Source: JADHOX01 sp038120515 (GTDB lineage: Bacteria; Pseudomonadota; Alphaproteobacteria; Rickettsiales; JABIRX01). Taken from it: a stretch of 64,000 nt of DNA. The stretch is taken from assembly GCA_038120515.1 (NCBI GenBank), contig JAYOLW010000003.1, positions 1 through 64,000 on the forward strand. Direction: 5' to 3'. Below, one piece after another: positions 18,698 to 27,288 of the stretch. Below the pieces are notes generated by a model. It did no database searches. It was given only the letters and a program-made list of their open reading frames with translations, and was not told where the DNA came from. The translations under genes and the position numbers were made by a program. Numbering within the stretch: position 1 is the first letter of the stretch; every line of letters begins with the position of its first letter.

Positions 18698-19738
18698 ATG
18701 AGTCGCTCCCGCTTACATACACCAGATATCAACAGTTTAACTCTGCATGTTATTGAATATTTTAAAGAGTTTGAACATATTCACGTTAATTTTGAAAGAG
18801 AAAAAAAATCAGGCAAAGTAAGTCAAAGTACCGTTTCGTCATTAATTAAACTTTATAACAAATCTAATTTAAGAGAAAAATACATATTAGCACTTAAAGA
18901 AATTGAGGAGCGCTTAAGAGTTTCTAGAAGAGAAAATGCAAATGATTATTTAAGTAAAGTTCGAAAACAATTAAAAGAACTTCATAAAAAAGATGCTATA
19001 ATTCCTGAGTTACAAAATGAAAGTCGTTGGTTAGAATATATAAAATCAGAATCCGAGTCATCAGAACGTAACAGAGTAAGACTTAAAAAAAAGGGGGGTG
19101 TTGATACAATCTCTGAAGAGTTAAAGAAAACTATAAAAGAGGCAAAATCATTAAACAAATCTGCTTTTGGTAATAAATATATTGGTCAGTTACTTGAAGA
19201 AATTAATAAAAAAATTATATCAAAGAAAGCTAAATGGAAGTATAGAAGTGGAGCTTTTATAGCAATTTCTGCAATTGTATCAGGTATTACTGAATATACT
19301 GATCATTTAATCGGAGAAGAAATTAAAGACACACCTGTTTCAGAAACTATTTCAGGAACTGAAACAAATACTGACTACGAAACTCCTGATACTTCGGCTC
19401 CAGATGATGGAACTACCCCAGATACTGGAGGAGAAATACCAGATGGATCTGGCGGTGATGAGACTATTGTAGATCCAGTTGAAATAATTAGTCATGAGGT
19501 AGTCTTTAAAGCAATGGAATATCTCATTTTTATTATTATTTTAGTAGCAATAATATCTATAATTATTCATGTTGCATCATCTCAGCTTGAGAAGAAATCA
19601 ATCGACCATACTATTGATAAAAATATTGGTGAAGTAACAGCTGAAAATCTTGATAAAAAAATTGATGCAAAATCTTCAAGATTTAATAAAAGAGTGGCTG
19701 AAATTGAAGAGATACAAGATTTTCTAAAAAGCCGATAA
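18698..19738 (+). CDS. orphan two-helix membrane protein with charged N-terminal coil
   Basis: I do not recognise this 346-residue protein. Residues 1 to about 180 are strongly charged and alpha-helical (Lys/Glu/Arg-rich, for example LKEIEERLRVSRRENANDYLSKVRKQLKELHKK), with no signal peptide. A first hydrophobic helix lies near 186-203. It is followed by an acidic Thr/Asp/Gly/Pro-rich loop of about 70 residues, a strong second helix near 278-300 (YLIFIIILVAIISIIIHVA) and a charged C-terminal coil. The likely topology is both ends cytoplasmic with the acidic loop in the periplasm. An A8G6 run interrupts the N-terminal half. It has a private promoter and ends 9 bases before the 3' end of a convergent tRNA-Leu. 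Confidence 0.85.
   Translation: MSRSRLHTPDINSLTLHVIEYFKEFEHIHVNFEREKKSGKVSQSTVSSLIKLYNKSNLREKYILALKEIEERLRVSRRENANDYLSKVRKQLKELHKKDAIIPELQNESRWLEYIKSESESSERNRVRLKKKGGVDTISEELKKTIKEAKSLNKSAFGNKYIGQLLEEINKKIISKKAKWKYRSGAFIAISAIVSGITEYTDHLIGEEIKDTPVSETISGTETNTDYETPDTSAPDDGTTPDTGGEIPDGSGGDETIVDPVEIISHEVVFKAMEYLIFIIILVAIISIIIHVASSQLEKKSIDHTIDKNIGEVTAENLDKKIDAKSSRFNKRVAEIEEIQDFLKSR
19085..19098 (+). repeat. A8G6 homopolymer run inside a coding region
   Basis: Eight A followed by six G encode Lys-Lys-Lys-Gly-Gly in the orphan membrane protein. G6 is notable in DNA this AT-rich. Such runs can slip during replication or transcription, or promote ribosomal frameshifting. No evidence of either is visible, and the frame is intact. 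Confidence 0.6.
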
Positions 19739-19747
19739 TTATTCATT

Positions 19748-19837
19748 TGGTGCGGACGAGAAGAGTTGAACTTCCACTCCAAATAATAAGGAACAGCGAC
19801 CTCAACGCTGCGCGTCTACCAATTCCGCCACGCCCGC
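19748..19837 (-). tRNA. tRNA-Leu(GAG)
   Basis: Read on the minus strand, the 90-base gene starts GCGGGCGTGGCGGAATTGG and ends with an encoded CCA. The acceptor stem GCGGGCG/CGTCCGC pairs fully with one G-U. The anticodon stem CAGCG/CGCTG encloses the loop TTGAGGT, giving anticodon GAG. A long variable arm is present, as in all tRNA-Leu. The T arm reads GTTCAACTC. Its 3' end lies 9 bases from the stop of the convergent orphan gene. Confidence 0.95.
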
Positions 19838-19847
19838 AAACCCAAGA

Positions 19848-19875
19848 ATTATACTCAACAAATATTAAAGCTCAA
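19848..19875 (-). promoter_or_regulatory. promoter of tRNA-Leu(GAG)
   Basis: On the minus strand TTGAGC (-35) and TATAAT (-10) are separated by 16 bases. The -10 ends 10 bases before the tRNA 5' end. Confidence 0.6.
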
Positions 19876-19984
19876 ATAATATTAACAAAGTCTTAATAGA
19901 AAATTTCTTAGTGCATAAATACAAAAACATTGTAAAGCATGATGAATTTTATTAGAATAACGAAGCAATAAAAAACAAAATAAA

Positions 19985-22651
19985 ATGTCATCAAATTTAA
20001 TAAGTTCGGCACTTCTGGATTATGAGAAATCTAATCCAACCCCAATGATGCAACAATATATCGAAATAAAAAAACAATATCCTGATTTTTTACTTTTCTT
20101 TAGGATGGGTGATTTTTACGAGTTATTTTTTGATGATGCTATTACCGCAAGTAAAATTTTAGATATTGCGCTTACTAAAAGAAACAAAGAAAACACTATA
20201 CCTATGTGTGGAGTGCCGCATCATGCTCATGAATCATATCTTGCAAAATTAATCAAAAATAATCAGAAAATTGTTTTATGTGACCAAATCGAAACCGTCG
20301 AAGAAGCTAAGAAACGTGGTCATAAAGCCATCGTTAAAAGAGATGTAATTAGAATTGTTACCTCAGGCACAATAACAGAAGAAAATCTTCTAAATAGGAG
20401 CAAAGCAAATTTTTTAATGAGCATATATGGCAAGAATGACATTTATGATATTGCTTATGCAGATATTTCAACCGGTGAATTTTATTTCAACAAAATCAAC
20501 AAAGCAAATTTAATTGATGCAATAAATTTAATTGATCCAAAGGAAATAATTGTTTGTGACAATATATTCAGTGATAAAACACTTTTACCGCTCATTAAAC
20601 AAAAACAAGATACTCTCGCCAATTTTCCTGAAAATTTTTTTCAAGAAAAAAAATCAATAAAAGCATTTGAGGATTTTTATAATGTAGTTTTTCAAGAAAA
20701 GTTTAATATTGATAAAAATCTTATTAGAGTTATTGGCAGTTTAATTGAATATATTAAAATTACTCAAAAAGCTAATTGTCCAAAATTAAGCTTTCCTCAA
20801 AACTCTTCAAAACAAGATTTAATGGAGCTGGACAACACTACAATAAATCATTTAGAAATTTTTGCTAATCAATCAGGTCAAACAAAAAAAACCCTTTATA
20901 ATGTTATAAACTATACTGAAACTGCAGCAGGTGCTAGAAAATTAAGAGAGATCATTTGTCAGCCTCTTACAAATATCGAAAAGATCCAAAAACGTCAGAA
21001 TTTGATTAGTTTTTTTAAAAATCAAACTGAATTGCTTGCAAATATAAAAAATCAGTTTGCTAGTATCTCTGACATTCAAAGAATTATTAGTAAAATCTCA
21101 ACTAACCGTGCCTCGCTAAGAGATTTCCTAGCACTAAAGCATTCGATAATAGCAAGCAAGGAAATAAGCAATATTTTACTTACTGAGAAGAACCTTAACA
21201 AAGAGACAAATTTAACTTTTTTTAATAATTTAGCACAAGATGTCACAGCCTTAATTAATGAACTTAACAAAATTGTTCAAACCGAACAAAATGATAAAGA
21301 ATTCAGCAATTTCATAGCTCCGAATATTTCTGAAGAGTTAGATCATTTAAAAACTCTTAAAAATAACACCAAAGCAAATATAGAATTACTTGAAGCTAAA
21401 TATCAAAAACAAACTTCAATCTCAACTCTTAGAATCAAATCAACTAATGTTTGGGGCTTTTTCGTTGAAATAAACAGCAAAGATTATGATAAAATTGATC
21501 AATCAATTTTTACTCAAAAACAAAGTCTTGCAAATGCTACTAGATTTATCACTGAAGAGTTAAATGATTTTCAAAACAATCTGCTAAATAGCACTCAGAA
21601 AATAGCTGAAATTGAATTTGAGATATTAAATAAAATAAGAGCTGAGATATTAAACCATTTTGATATTTTACAGGATTTTGCCAGTAAAATAGCCCTACTA
21701 GATGTTTTATGCTCTCTTTCAATCTTTGCTAATGATTTTGAACTTTCAAAGCCAGAAATAACAAATGATAACAGTTTAATTATTGAGAGTGGTTTTCACC
21801 CAGTTATAAAAAAATACCTTCCAGAAAACATCAATGAATATACTGCAAATGATAGTAATTTTGATCTTACGACTAAAATCAAACTCTTAACTGGTCCAAA
21901 TATGGCCGGTAAATCAACATACCTTAGACAGAACGCTATTATCATTTTACTAGCTCAGATCGGAAGTTTTGTACCGGCAAAATCTGCTAAAATTGGTATT
22001 GTTGATAGAATATTTTCAAGGATTGGTGCTGCAGATGATATTACTCAAGGTAGATCAACTTTCATGGTTGAGATGATCGAAACAGCAACTATTTTAACTC
22101 AAGCTACACAAAACTCTTTTATTATTCTTGATGAAATCGGCAGAGGTACATCAACTTATGATGGTTTATCAATAGCAATGGCAATTACTCAATATTTACA
22201 TGATAATATTAAAGCTAGAGTAATTTTTGCTACTCACTATCACGAGCTTATTGACCTAGAGTCAAAATTAGAATTTTTAAAATGTTACAAGGTTGAAGTA
22301 TCTGAAAACAAAAACACTATTATTTTCAAACATAAAGTAACTAAAGGAAGTGTTGCCAAATCATATGGAATTATGGTGGCAAAACTTGCAGGAGTTCCTA
22401 GTGAAATAATCAAATCAGCAAATAAAATTTTAAATAATTTAGAACGCTCAAATAACGAAAAATACAATATTAAAAACCTCCCCTTATTTGAAAACGACAC
22501 AACATCTGAAATTACTGTGAATGACAATAAAATTATTCATGATGACACTTCAAAAATTAAAGAAAAATTATTAGAAATAAATCCTGATAATTTAACGCCA
22601 AAACAAGCTCTTGAACTTATTTACGACTTGAAAAATGCAGCTAACTCATGA
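19985..22651 (+). CDS. mutS: DNA mismatch repair protein MutS
   Basis: Recognises mismatches and starts repair with MutL. The 888 residues are in the usual range. The N-terminal mismatch-reading motif is FRMGDFYELF, with the Phe-x-Glu pair. A connector, a lever/clamp coiled region and the ATPase follow. Walker A is TGPNMAGKSTYLRQNA near residue 637. Downstream are STFMVEMIETA, Walker B FIILDEIGRGTSTYDG and FATHYHEL. A C-terminal helix-turn-helix dimerisation tail is present. The ATG at 19985 has no Shine-Dalgarno sequence. The gene overlaps the next by 17 bases. Confidence 0.98.
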   Translation: MSSNLISSALLDYEKSNPTPMMQQYIEIKKQYPDFLLFFRMGDFYELFFDDAITASKILDIALTKRNKENTIPMCGVPHHAHESYLAKLIKNNQKIVLCDQIETVEEAKKRGHKAIVKRDVIRIVTSGTITEENLLNRSKANFLMSIYGKNDIYDIAYADISTGEFYFNKINKANLIDAINLIDPKEIIVCDNIFSDKTLLPLIKQKQDTLANFPENFFQEKKSIKAFEDFYNVVFQEKFNIDKNLIRVIGSLIEYIKITQKANCPKLSFPQNSSKQDLMELDNTTINHLEIFANQSGQTKKTLYNVINYTETAAGARKLREIICQPLTNIEKIQKRQNLISFFKNQTELLANIKNQFASISDIQRIISKISTNRASLRDFLALKHSIIASKEISNILLTEKNLNKETNLTFFNNLAQDVTALINELNKIVQTEQNDKEFSNFIAPNISEELDHLKTLKNNTKANIELLEAKYQKQTSISTLRIKSTNVWGFFVEINSKDYDKIDQSIFTQKQSLANATRFITEELNDFQNNLLNSTQKIAEIEFEILNKIRAEILNHFDILQDFASKIALLDVLCSLSIFANDFELSKPEITNDNSLIIESGFHPVIKKYLPENINEYTANDSNFDLTTKIKLLTGPNMAGKSTYLRQNAIIILLAQIGSFVPAKSAKIGIVDRIFSRIGAADDITQGRSTFMVEMIETATILTQATQNSFIILDEIGRGTSTYDGLSIAMAITQYLHDNIKARVIFATHYHELIDLESKLEFLKCYKVEVSENKNTIIFKHKVTKGSVAKSYGIMVAKLAGVPSEIIKSANKILNNLERSNNEKYNIKNLPLFENDTTSEITVNDNKIIHDDTSKIKEKLLEINPDNLTPKQALELIYDLKNAANS

Positions 22652-23435
22652 AATTGATTATAACGAAATTGTAAAATTTTTATTATTTGTAAGCGAATCA
22701 TCTGATAAAATTGCACTTGAATATTTCAGGAGCAACTCACTAGTTCCTATAAATAAGCCTGATAGCTCTCCTGTCACAATTGCTGATACTGAAATAGAAA
22801 AATATATTAGAGCCAAAATAACTGAATTTTATCCTAACCATAATATTATTGGTGAGGAATTTGATGACCTTGTTAAGAAATCAGATTATAAATGGTTTAT
22901 TGACCCTATTGATGGCACCAGCGCATTTATTTCAGGCAAACCTACATTTACAACCTTAATTGCCTTAGCTTATAAAAACAAACCTATTCTCTCACTAATC
23001 AGTCAGCCTTATTTAAAGGAAAGATTTTATACAAATGGCATAAATTCTTTTTTTAACGATAAAGTGATACAAACCAGCAAAGTAAATAAATTAGATGAAT
23101 CAGTTTTATCCACTACATCAACTGAGTTTTTTGATCAGAAGCAATTAAATAAATTTTATAAAGTTGCTAAAGCCACAAAATATCAAAAACATGGCGGTTA
23201 TTTTACCGGTGGTGACGCTTATCAATATGCAATGCTTGCATCTGGCAATATTGATCTTGTTATAGAAGCAAATCTAAAACCTCATGATTATATGAGCTTA
23301 GTTCCAATTATTAAAAACGCAGGTGGTGTAATAACAGATTGGAATGGTGATGAAGTTAATGCAAATTCAGATGGAACAATCTTAGCGTCTGCAAATAAAA
23401 AACTGCATAAATTAGCTCTTGAGCTTTTAAATTAA
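22635..23435 (+). CDS. inositol-monophosphatase-family phosphatase, histidinol-phosphatase type
   Basis: Mg-dependent phosphatase fold. The metal site residues are Glu in IGEEF, then WFIDPIDGTSAFISGKPTF with the Asp-Pro-x-Asp-Gly-Thr signature near residue 92. The C-terminal signature is NLKPHDYMSLVPIIKNAGGVITDW. The usual Trp-Asp is His-Asp-Tyr here, and the PxDYxxLVPI form resembles the HisN-type histidinol phosphatases of alphaproteobacteria rather than SuhB. The 266 residues fit. No other his genes are nearby, so the histidinol-phosphate substrate is an inference. The 3' end overlaps the convergent AGCS gene by 4 bases. Confidence 0.85.
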   Translation: MQLTHEIDYNEIVKFLLFVSESSDKIALEYFRSNSLVPINKPDSSPVTIADTEIEKYIRAKITEFYPNHNIIGEEFDDLVKKSDYKWFIDPIDGTSAFISGKPTFTTLIALAYKNKPILSLISQPYLKERFYTNGINSFFNDKVIQTSKVNKLDESVLSTTSTEFFDQKQLNKFYKVAKATKYQKHGGYFTGGDAYQYAMLASGNIDLVIEANLKPHDYMSLVPIIKNAGGVITDWNGDEVNANSDGTILASANKKLHKLALELLN

Positions 23436-24940
23436 GCTTCAAAATCCTTAGCTGTTTTAAATTTACCAGCTTGTAATTTTTCGATATAAATCGCAGTTTC
23501 TTTTTTAATGATTGGCGCCATTAAATACAACCCAATTATATTTGGAACTGACATTGATAAAAATAAAATATCAGCAAGATCCACAACTACACCAAGCTTT
23601 AACATACCTCCAAGAATAACAAACAAAATAAAAATCGAATAACAGATATTCTCATACTTACCTTGACTAAAATAATCCCATGCTTGCCTACCATAATAAC
23701 AATATGTAAGCATAGTTGAGAAAGCAAAAAGAATTACTATAAAAGATAGTAAAGTTGAAAATTTATCAGAAACAGTTGCAAAAGCTTTGGCAGTAATAAG
23801 AACTCCACCCATACCTTCAGCGCCAATATATGCACCGGTAATGGTAATCACTAAACCTGTCATAAAACAAATAATTATCGTATCAATAAAAGGCTCTAAG
23901 ATTGCAACAGCACCTTCTCTAACCGGTTCTTTAGTCTTAGCTGCAGCATGGGCAATAGCAGCACTACCTATTCCAGCTTCATTTGAGAATGCTGAACGTT
24001 TAACACCCTGAATAATAGCACCTACAACACCACCATAAATAGCTGAACCATTACCGAAGGCTGATGTAAACATTGTTTTTAAACCAGCACCTATTAAATC
24101 ATAATTAACACCAATTATAACTAGGCAAGAAAGTACATATAAAACTGCCATAAATGGTACAATTTTTTCAGCGAAATGTGCAACTCTCACTATTCCACCA
24201 ATTAAAACAAAACCAATAATTGTAGCAAGGATTAAGACAATTACAAACTGACCTGTTTGATTAAAGTCAAATTCAGAAACCAAAATTGCCACCGCTTGAT
24301 TTGCTTGAAATAAAATTCCAGCACCTAAAGCACCAAATATACAACAAATTGCTGCTATTAAACCAAGAATTTTTCCAAGTTTTGCATGACCAATTTCCTT
24401 AAGACCATCACGAAGATAATAAAATGGACCTGAATATAAATGGTTATCTTTACTAATTTTTCTATATTTCAAACCAAGTAAAACCTCAGAATATTTGGAG
24501 CTCATACCAAAAAAAGCTGCTATCATCATCCAAATCACAGCTCCTGGTCCACCAAGCGTTACAGCTATAGCAACACCAGCAATATTTCCAAGCCCTACAG
24601 TTGCAGCAACTGCCGTAAAAAGTGCTTGTGCATGTGTTACCTTACCAGGATCATTAGGGTTAGAGTATTTTCCTCTAACAACATTAACAGCATGACGAAA
24701 TAAACGAATATTTACAAATTTCAGATAAATTGTAAAGAAAACAGAACCTGCTATTAACCATAAAACTATTACTGGAAAACCAGCTAATTTAAAAAAAAAT
24801 ATACTAGAAAGAATATTAACGAAAGGTTGAAAAATAGAACTAAGAATTACATCAAGAGAAAAATTAGATCCTGACAAAAAATCATCAGCAAATATGTTAT
24901 TAGAAATTAAAATAACAGAAAAAAACAACAAATACTTCAC
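23432..24940 (-). CDS. sodium:alanine/glycine symporter (AGCS family)
   Basis: Inner-membrane sodium-coupled importer of small neutral amino acids. The 502 residues carry many hydrophobic helices. Family landmarks are HAQALFTAVAATVGLGNIAGVAIAV near residue 105, GGPGAVIWMMIAAFFGMSSKYSEVLLG, and KRSAFSNEAGIGSAAIAHAAAKT near 310. An N-terminal segment (FSVILISNNIFA, then DD) looks like a cleavable signal peptide ahead of the first transport helix, which some members of this family have. Convergent with the IMPase gene and divergent from a small Ser/Gly-rich gene. Confidence 0.95.
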   Translation of the reverse strand: MKYLLFFSVILISNNIFADDFLSGSNFSLDVILSSIFQPFVNILSSIFFFKLAGFPVIVLWLIAGSVFFTIYLKFVNIRLFRHAVNVVRGKYSNPNDPGKVTHAQALFTAVAATVGLGNIAGVAIAVTLGGPGAVIWMMIAAFFGMSSKYSEVLLGLKYRKISKDNHLYSGPFYYLRDGLKEIGHAKLGKILGLIAAICCIFGALGAGILFQANQAVAILVSEFDFNQTGQFVIVLILATIIGFVLIGGIVRVAHFAEKIVPFMAVLYVLSCLVIIGVNYDLIGAGLKTMFTSAFGNGSAIYGGVVGAIIQGVKRSAFSNEAGIGSAAIAHAAAKTKEPVREGAVAILEPFIDTIIICFMTGLVITITGAYIGAEGMGGVLITAKAFATVSDKFSTLLSFIVILFAFSTMLTYCYYGRQAWDYFSQGKYENICYSIFILFVILGGMLKLGVVVDLADILFLSMSVPNIIGLYLMAPIIKKETAIYIEKLQAGKFKTAKDFEA

Positions 24941-24963
24941 AATCTATAAAAAAAGTTTATAAT
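24936..24963 (+). promoter_or_regulatory. sigma-70 promoter of small Ser/Gly-rich gene
   Basis: TTCACA (-35, 5 of 6) and TATAAT (-10, 6 of 6, at 24958-24963) are spaced 16 bases apart, 37 bases before the ATG at 25001. The -35 lies within the first codons of the divergent symporter gene. Confidence 0.65.
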
Positions 24964-25000
24964 ATAAGTATTAAATTAATTTTGAATGTAAAGAATAAAT

Positions 25001-25375
25001 ATGTCTGAACAAAGCAATTTACCATCTAGCCAATTGTTATCATCTTTAGCAAATGGTGGAGGCGCATCTGCCTCAGGGCAACCATCAACAATGGACTCAG
25101 CATTAGGTGGATCAGCATTAGAAATAGGTGCAGAACTTAATAATTCTCCGGTAAGTTCAGCTTTTCAAAAATATGAATTGAGTGGTGGTTTATCAGAAAC
25201 TCCAGCCCAGACCTTTAGTAACTCCAATACGCTGAAATCAGTTGGAGGCTCCGACATGCAGGGAACAGTAACAGATTTTGACGGTAGACAAGGTTTTCAA
25301 CCTCCTTCAACTCCTGTAGCTGGTGCTGCAGCAGTTAGTGCTGGACCAATGTCACCTGGTAGCAAAGGTCACTAA
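25001..25375 (+). CDS. small Ser/Gly/Ala-rich orphan protein
   Basis: I do not recognise this 124-residue protein. It is low in complexity, with many Ser, Gly, Ala, Pro and Gln and no Cys or Trp. There is no signal peptide, membrane helix or folded-domain pattern. It starts MSEQSNLPSSQLLSSL and ends in a small-residue stretch followed by GSKGH. Its codons use more G and C than those of its neighbours, which partly reflects the Gly/Ala content. A good promoter directly upstream and a clean ATG argue that it is expressed. An intrinsically disordered secreted or structural protein is possible, but nothing shows it. Confidence 0.7.
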   Translation: MSEQSNLPSSQLLSSLANGGGASASGQPSTMDSALGGSALEIGAELNNSPVSSAFQKYELSGGLSETPAQTFSNSNTLKSVGGSDMQGTVTDFDGRQGFQPPSTPVAGAAAVSAGPMSPGSKGH

Positions 25376-25439
25376 TAATTTACTTTTACTATATTGATTC
25401 TTCTTAGCTACAAACCTATATATAGCAAAGCAGATACTC

Positions 25440-26247
25440 TTACTGATTTTCAATAATCTGAATCAGATGATCTTTAGTTATTTTAGCCAGTACAAGATAA
25501 CAAAATTTATCATTGAATTTTGTCTTACTGATGATTTTAACTTTATTATCACTAAGATTTTGAAGCATTTGATCTGAAAGTTCTTGTCTGAGCTNNNNNN
25601 NNNNCTAACCGCACTCAACGGGTTTGCTGCACTCGGTTTTCGGTTCTTGTTATTAACTCTTGGCCTAAATAGCAGCCTTTATCAAAAGCTATGGCATTTT
25701 GTTCCTTATAACCAAACTCTAGAATTATAGATTTTTCTTTTATAAGCTCATTTGATTCAACAATTCTGTTAGCTATCCTTTGTTGGTGGTAATAATTAAT
25801 ATCAGCCTTATTAAATCCTTCAAAATTAAAACTATGATTGTGTAAGATATATAATCTATAACCTAATTTAGATGATCTTGGATCTTTAAAAACAACTGAA
25901 CCTTTATCTAAATTATTATTTTCTGTGAATAATTGATAAACCATGCAGTCATCAAGAATTTCAAATTGTACATCACTTCTCAGCTTATACATTTTAAGTT
26001 TCTTGGCAAAATCATCACAATCAGATTGTATGATATCAATATATAGAATATCACCTATTTCAAAAACAAAAAAATCATAAAGAAAACGTCCATTTCCAGT
26101 AAGAAAACAAGCAAATAACAACTTATTCTTTTCTAACTTTTTTAAATCATTGGTAATAAGGCCTTGAAGAAAGCTAATTTTATCAGCACCTGTGATTTTG
26201 ATGATAGCTCGATTGTGATGCTGAACAAATAAATTTTTTTGATACAT
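25440..26247 (-). CDS. ygfZ: YgfZ/GcvT-like folate-binding protein, interrupted by scaffold gap
   Basis: YgfZ is a tetrahydrofolate-binding protein that helps iron-sulfur cluster enzymes. The N-terminal part (26247 to about 25618) has IKITGADKISFLQGLITNDL, FLYDFFVFEI and the family signature KGCYLGQELITRT near residue 195. It runs into an apparent TGA at 25615-25617, then ten N at 25595-25604. Beyond the N, the minus strand is open again without a stop from 25594 to the TAA at 25440-25442. It encodes about 50 residues starting LRQELSDQMLQNL, which fits the missing C-terminal domain. I read it as one gene broken by the assembly gap. The ATG at 26247 is preferred to a TTG at 26271 because it starts at the domain. 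Confidence 0.75.
25595..25604. other. scaffold gap of ten N
   Basis: Ten undetermined bases join two contigs inside ygfZ. The true length and the bases beside the gap are uncertain. GAGTGC occurs twice within the 30 bases next to the gap (minus strand), which may mark a mis-assembled contig end. Confidence 0.98.
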
Positions 26248-26267
26248 ATTGGTAATCCAAAATCCTA

Positions 26268-27275
26268 TCAAGCAACGCCTTTTGATGTAGAATACTCGAA
26301 ATGTAATGCTTTATCAGGGAAAACCCTTTTGTAAGCATTATGAGCTGCAAATGCACACTCAGAAAAGCCAACAACAATAAGTTTTTTCTTATTTTTATAA
26401 TCAGCAATATCTCCAAGAGCATATATACCCTCGATATTGGACTGCATAGTTGATGGGTCAACCTGAATATGCTTCTTATCAATATTAAGTCCCCATTCTG
26501 CTATTGGACCAAGTTCCATAGCCAGTCCATAAAATGGTAACAGAATATCAGCTTCTAAATCTCTAATTTCACCATTTAAATTTTTCACTACAACATGAGA
26601 CAAAGCACCATTTTCACCTTTTAGTGAATCCAATTGATAAGGCACAACAAATTCAATTTTCTTATCTGCTACTAATTGACGCATTTGCCTTTCAAGCTCA
26701 TCATGAGCCCTAAATTTATCTCTTCTATGAACTAAATAAATTTTCTCTGCAACAGACTCTAAATTTATAACCCAATCTAATGCCGAGTCACCCCCACCAG
26801 CTATAACAACTTTTTTGTCACGATAATTTTCAATTTTATTTACCATATATTTTACAGTACCACCAGCTTCATAAGCCTCAATTCCAGGCAGTGGCGGCCT
26901 GTTTGGACCAAATGAACCACATCCACCAGAGATAAAAATTGCTTTTGCTTTGCAAACCGTGCCTTTGTTTGATTTGACTACAAAATCCTCACCATCCTTT
27001 TCAACTGAAACAATTTGTTCTTCCAAATGATATTCTGGATTAAAAGGTGCAGCTTGTTTCTCAAGATTATCAATAAGATCCTGAGCCTTAATAGACGGAA
27101 AACCAGCAATATCATATATTGGTTTTTCAGGATATAAGGCAGAACATTGGCCACCGATAAATTCTAAACTGTCAAAAACATGACATTTCATGCCAAGCAT
27201 TCCGGCTTCAAAAACTGAGAAAAGTCCTATTGGACCCGCTCCAATTACTATTACATCTGTTGATTTAATATCCAT
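26268..27275 (-). CDS. ferredoxin/flavodoxin NADP+ reductase, thioredoxin-reductase-like type
   Basis: FAD enzyme moving electrons between NADPH and ferredoxin. The 335 residues carry the FAD motif VIGAGPIGLFSVFEAGMLG, the GGQCSALYPEKPIYDIAGFP segment characteristic of this type, the NADP fold VVIAGGGDSALDWVINL near residue 160, and IYALGDIADY near 285. The GGQC cysteine is present, but the CxxC redox pair of true thioredoxin reductase is absent, which separates this family. It sits between ftsK and ygfZ on one strand. YgfZ also serves iron-sulfur proteins. Confidence 0.94.
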   Translation of the reverse strand: MDIKSTDVIVIGAGPIGLFSVFEAGMLGMKCHVFDSLEFIGGQCSALYPEKPIYDIAGFPSIKAQDLIDNLEKQAAPFNPEYHLEEQIVSVEKDGEDFVVKSNKGTVCKAKAIFISGGCGSFGPNRPPLPGIEAYEAGGTVKYMVNKIENYRDKKVVIAGGGDSALDWVINLESVAEKIYLVHRRDKFRAHDELERQMRQLVADKKIEFVVPYQLDSLKGENGALSHVVVKNLNGEIRDLEADILLPFYGLAMELGPIAEWGLNIDKKHIQVDPSTMQSNIEGIYALGDIADYKNKKKLIVVGFSECAFAAHNAYKRVFPDKALHFEYSTSKGVA

Positions 27276-27288
27276 AATTTAAAATATA

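Noticed and set aside
26183..26482. 99-codon minus-strand frame across the reductase/ygfZ junction
   Set aside because: Overlaps two real genes in another frame and has no family pattern.
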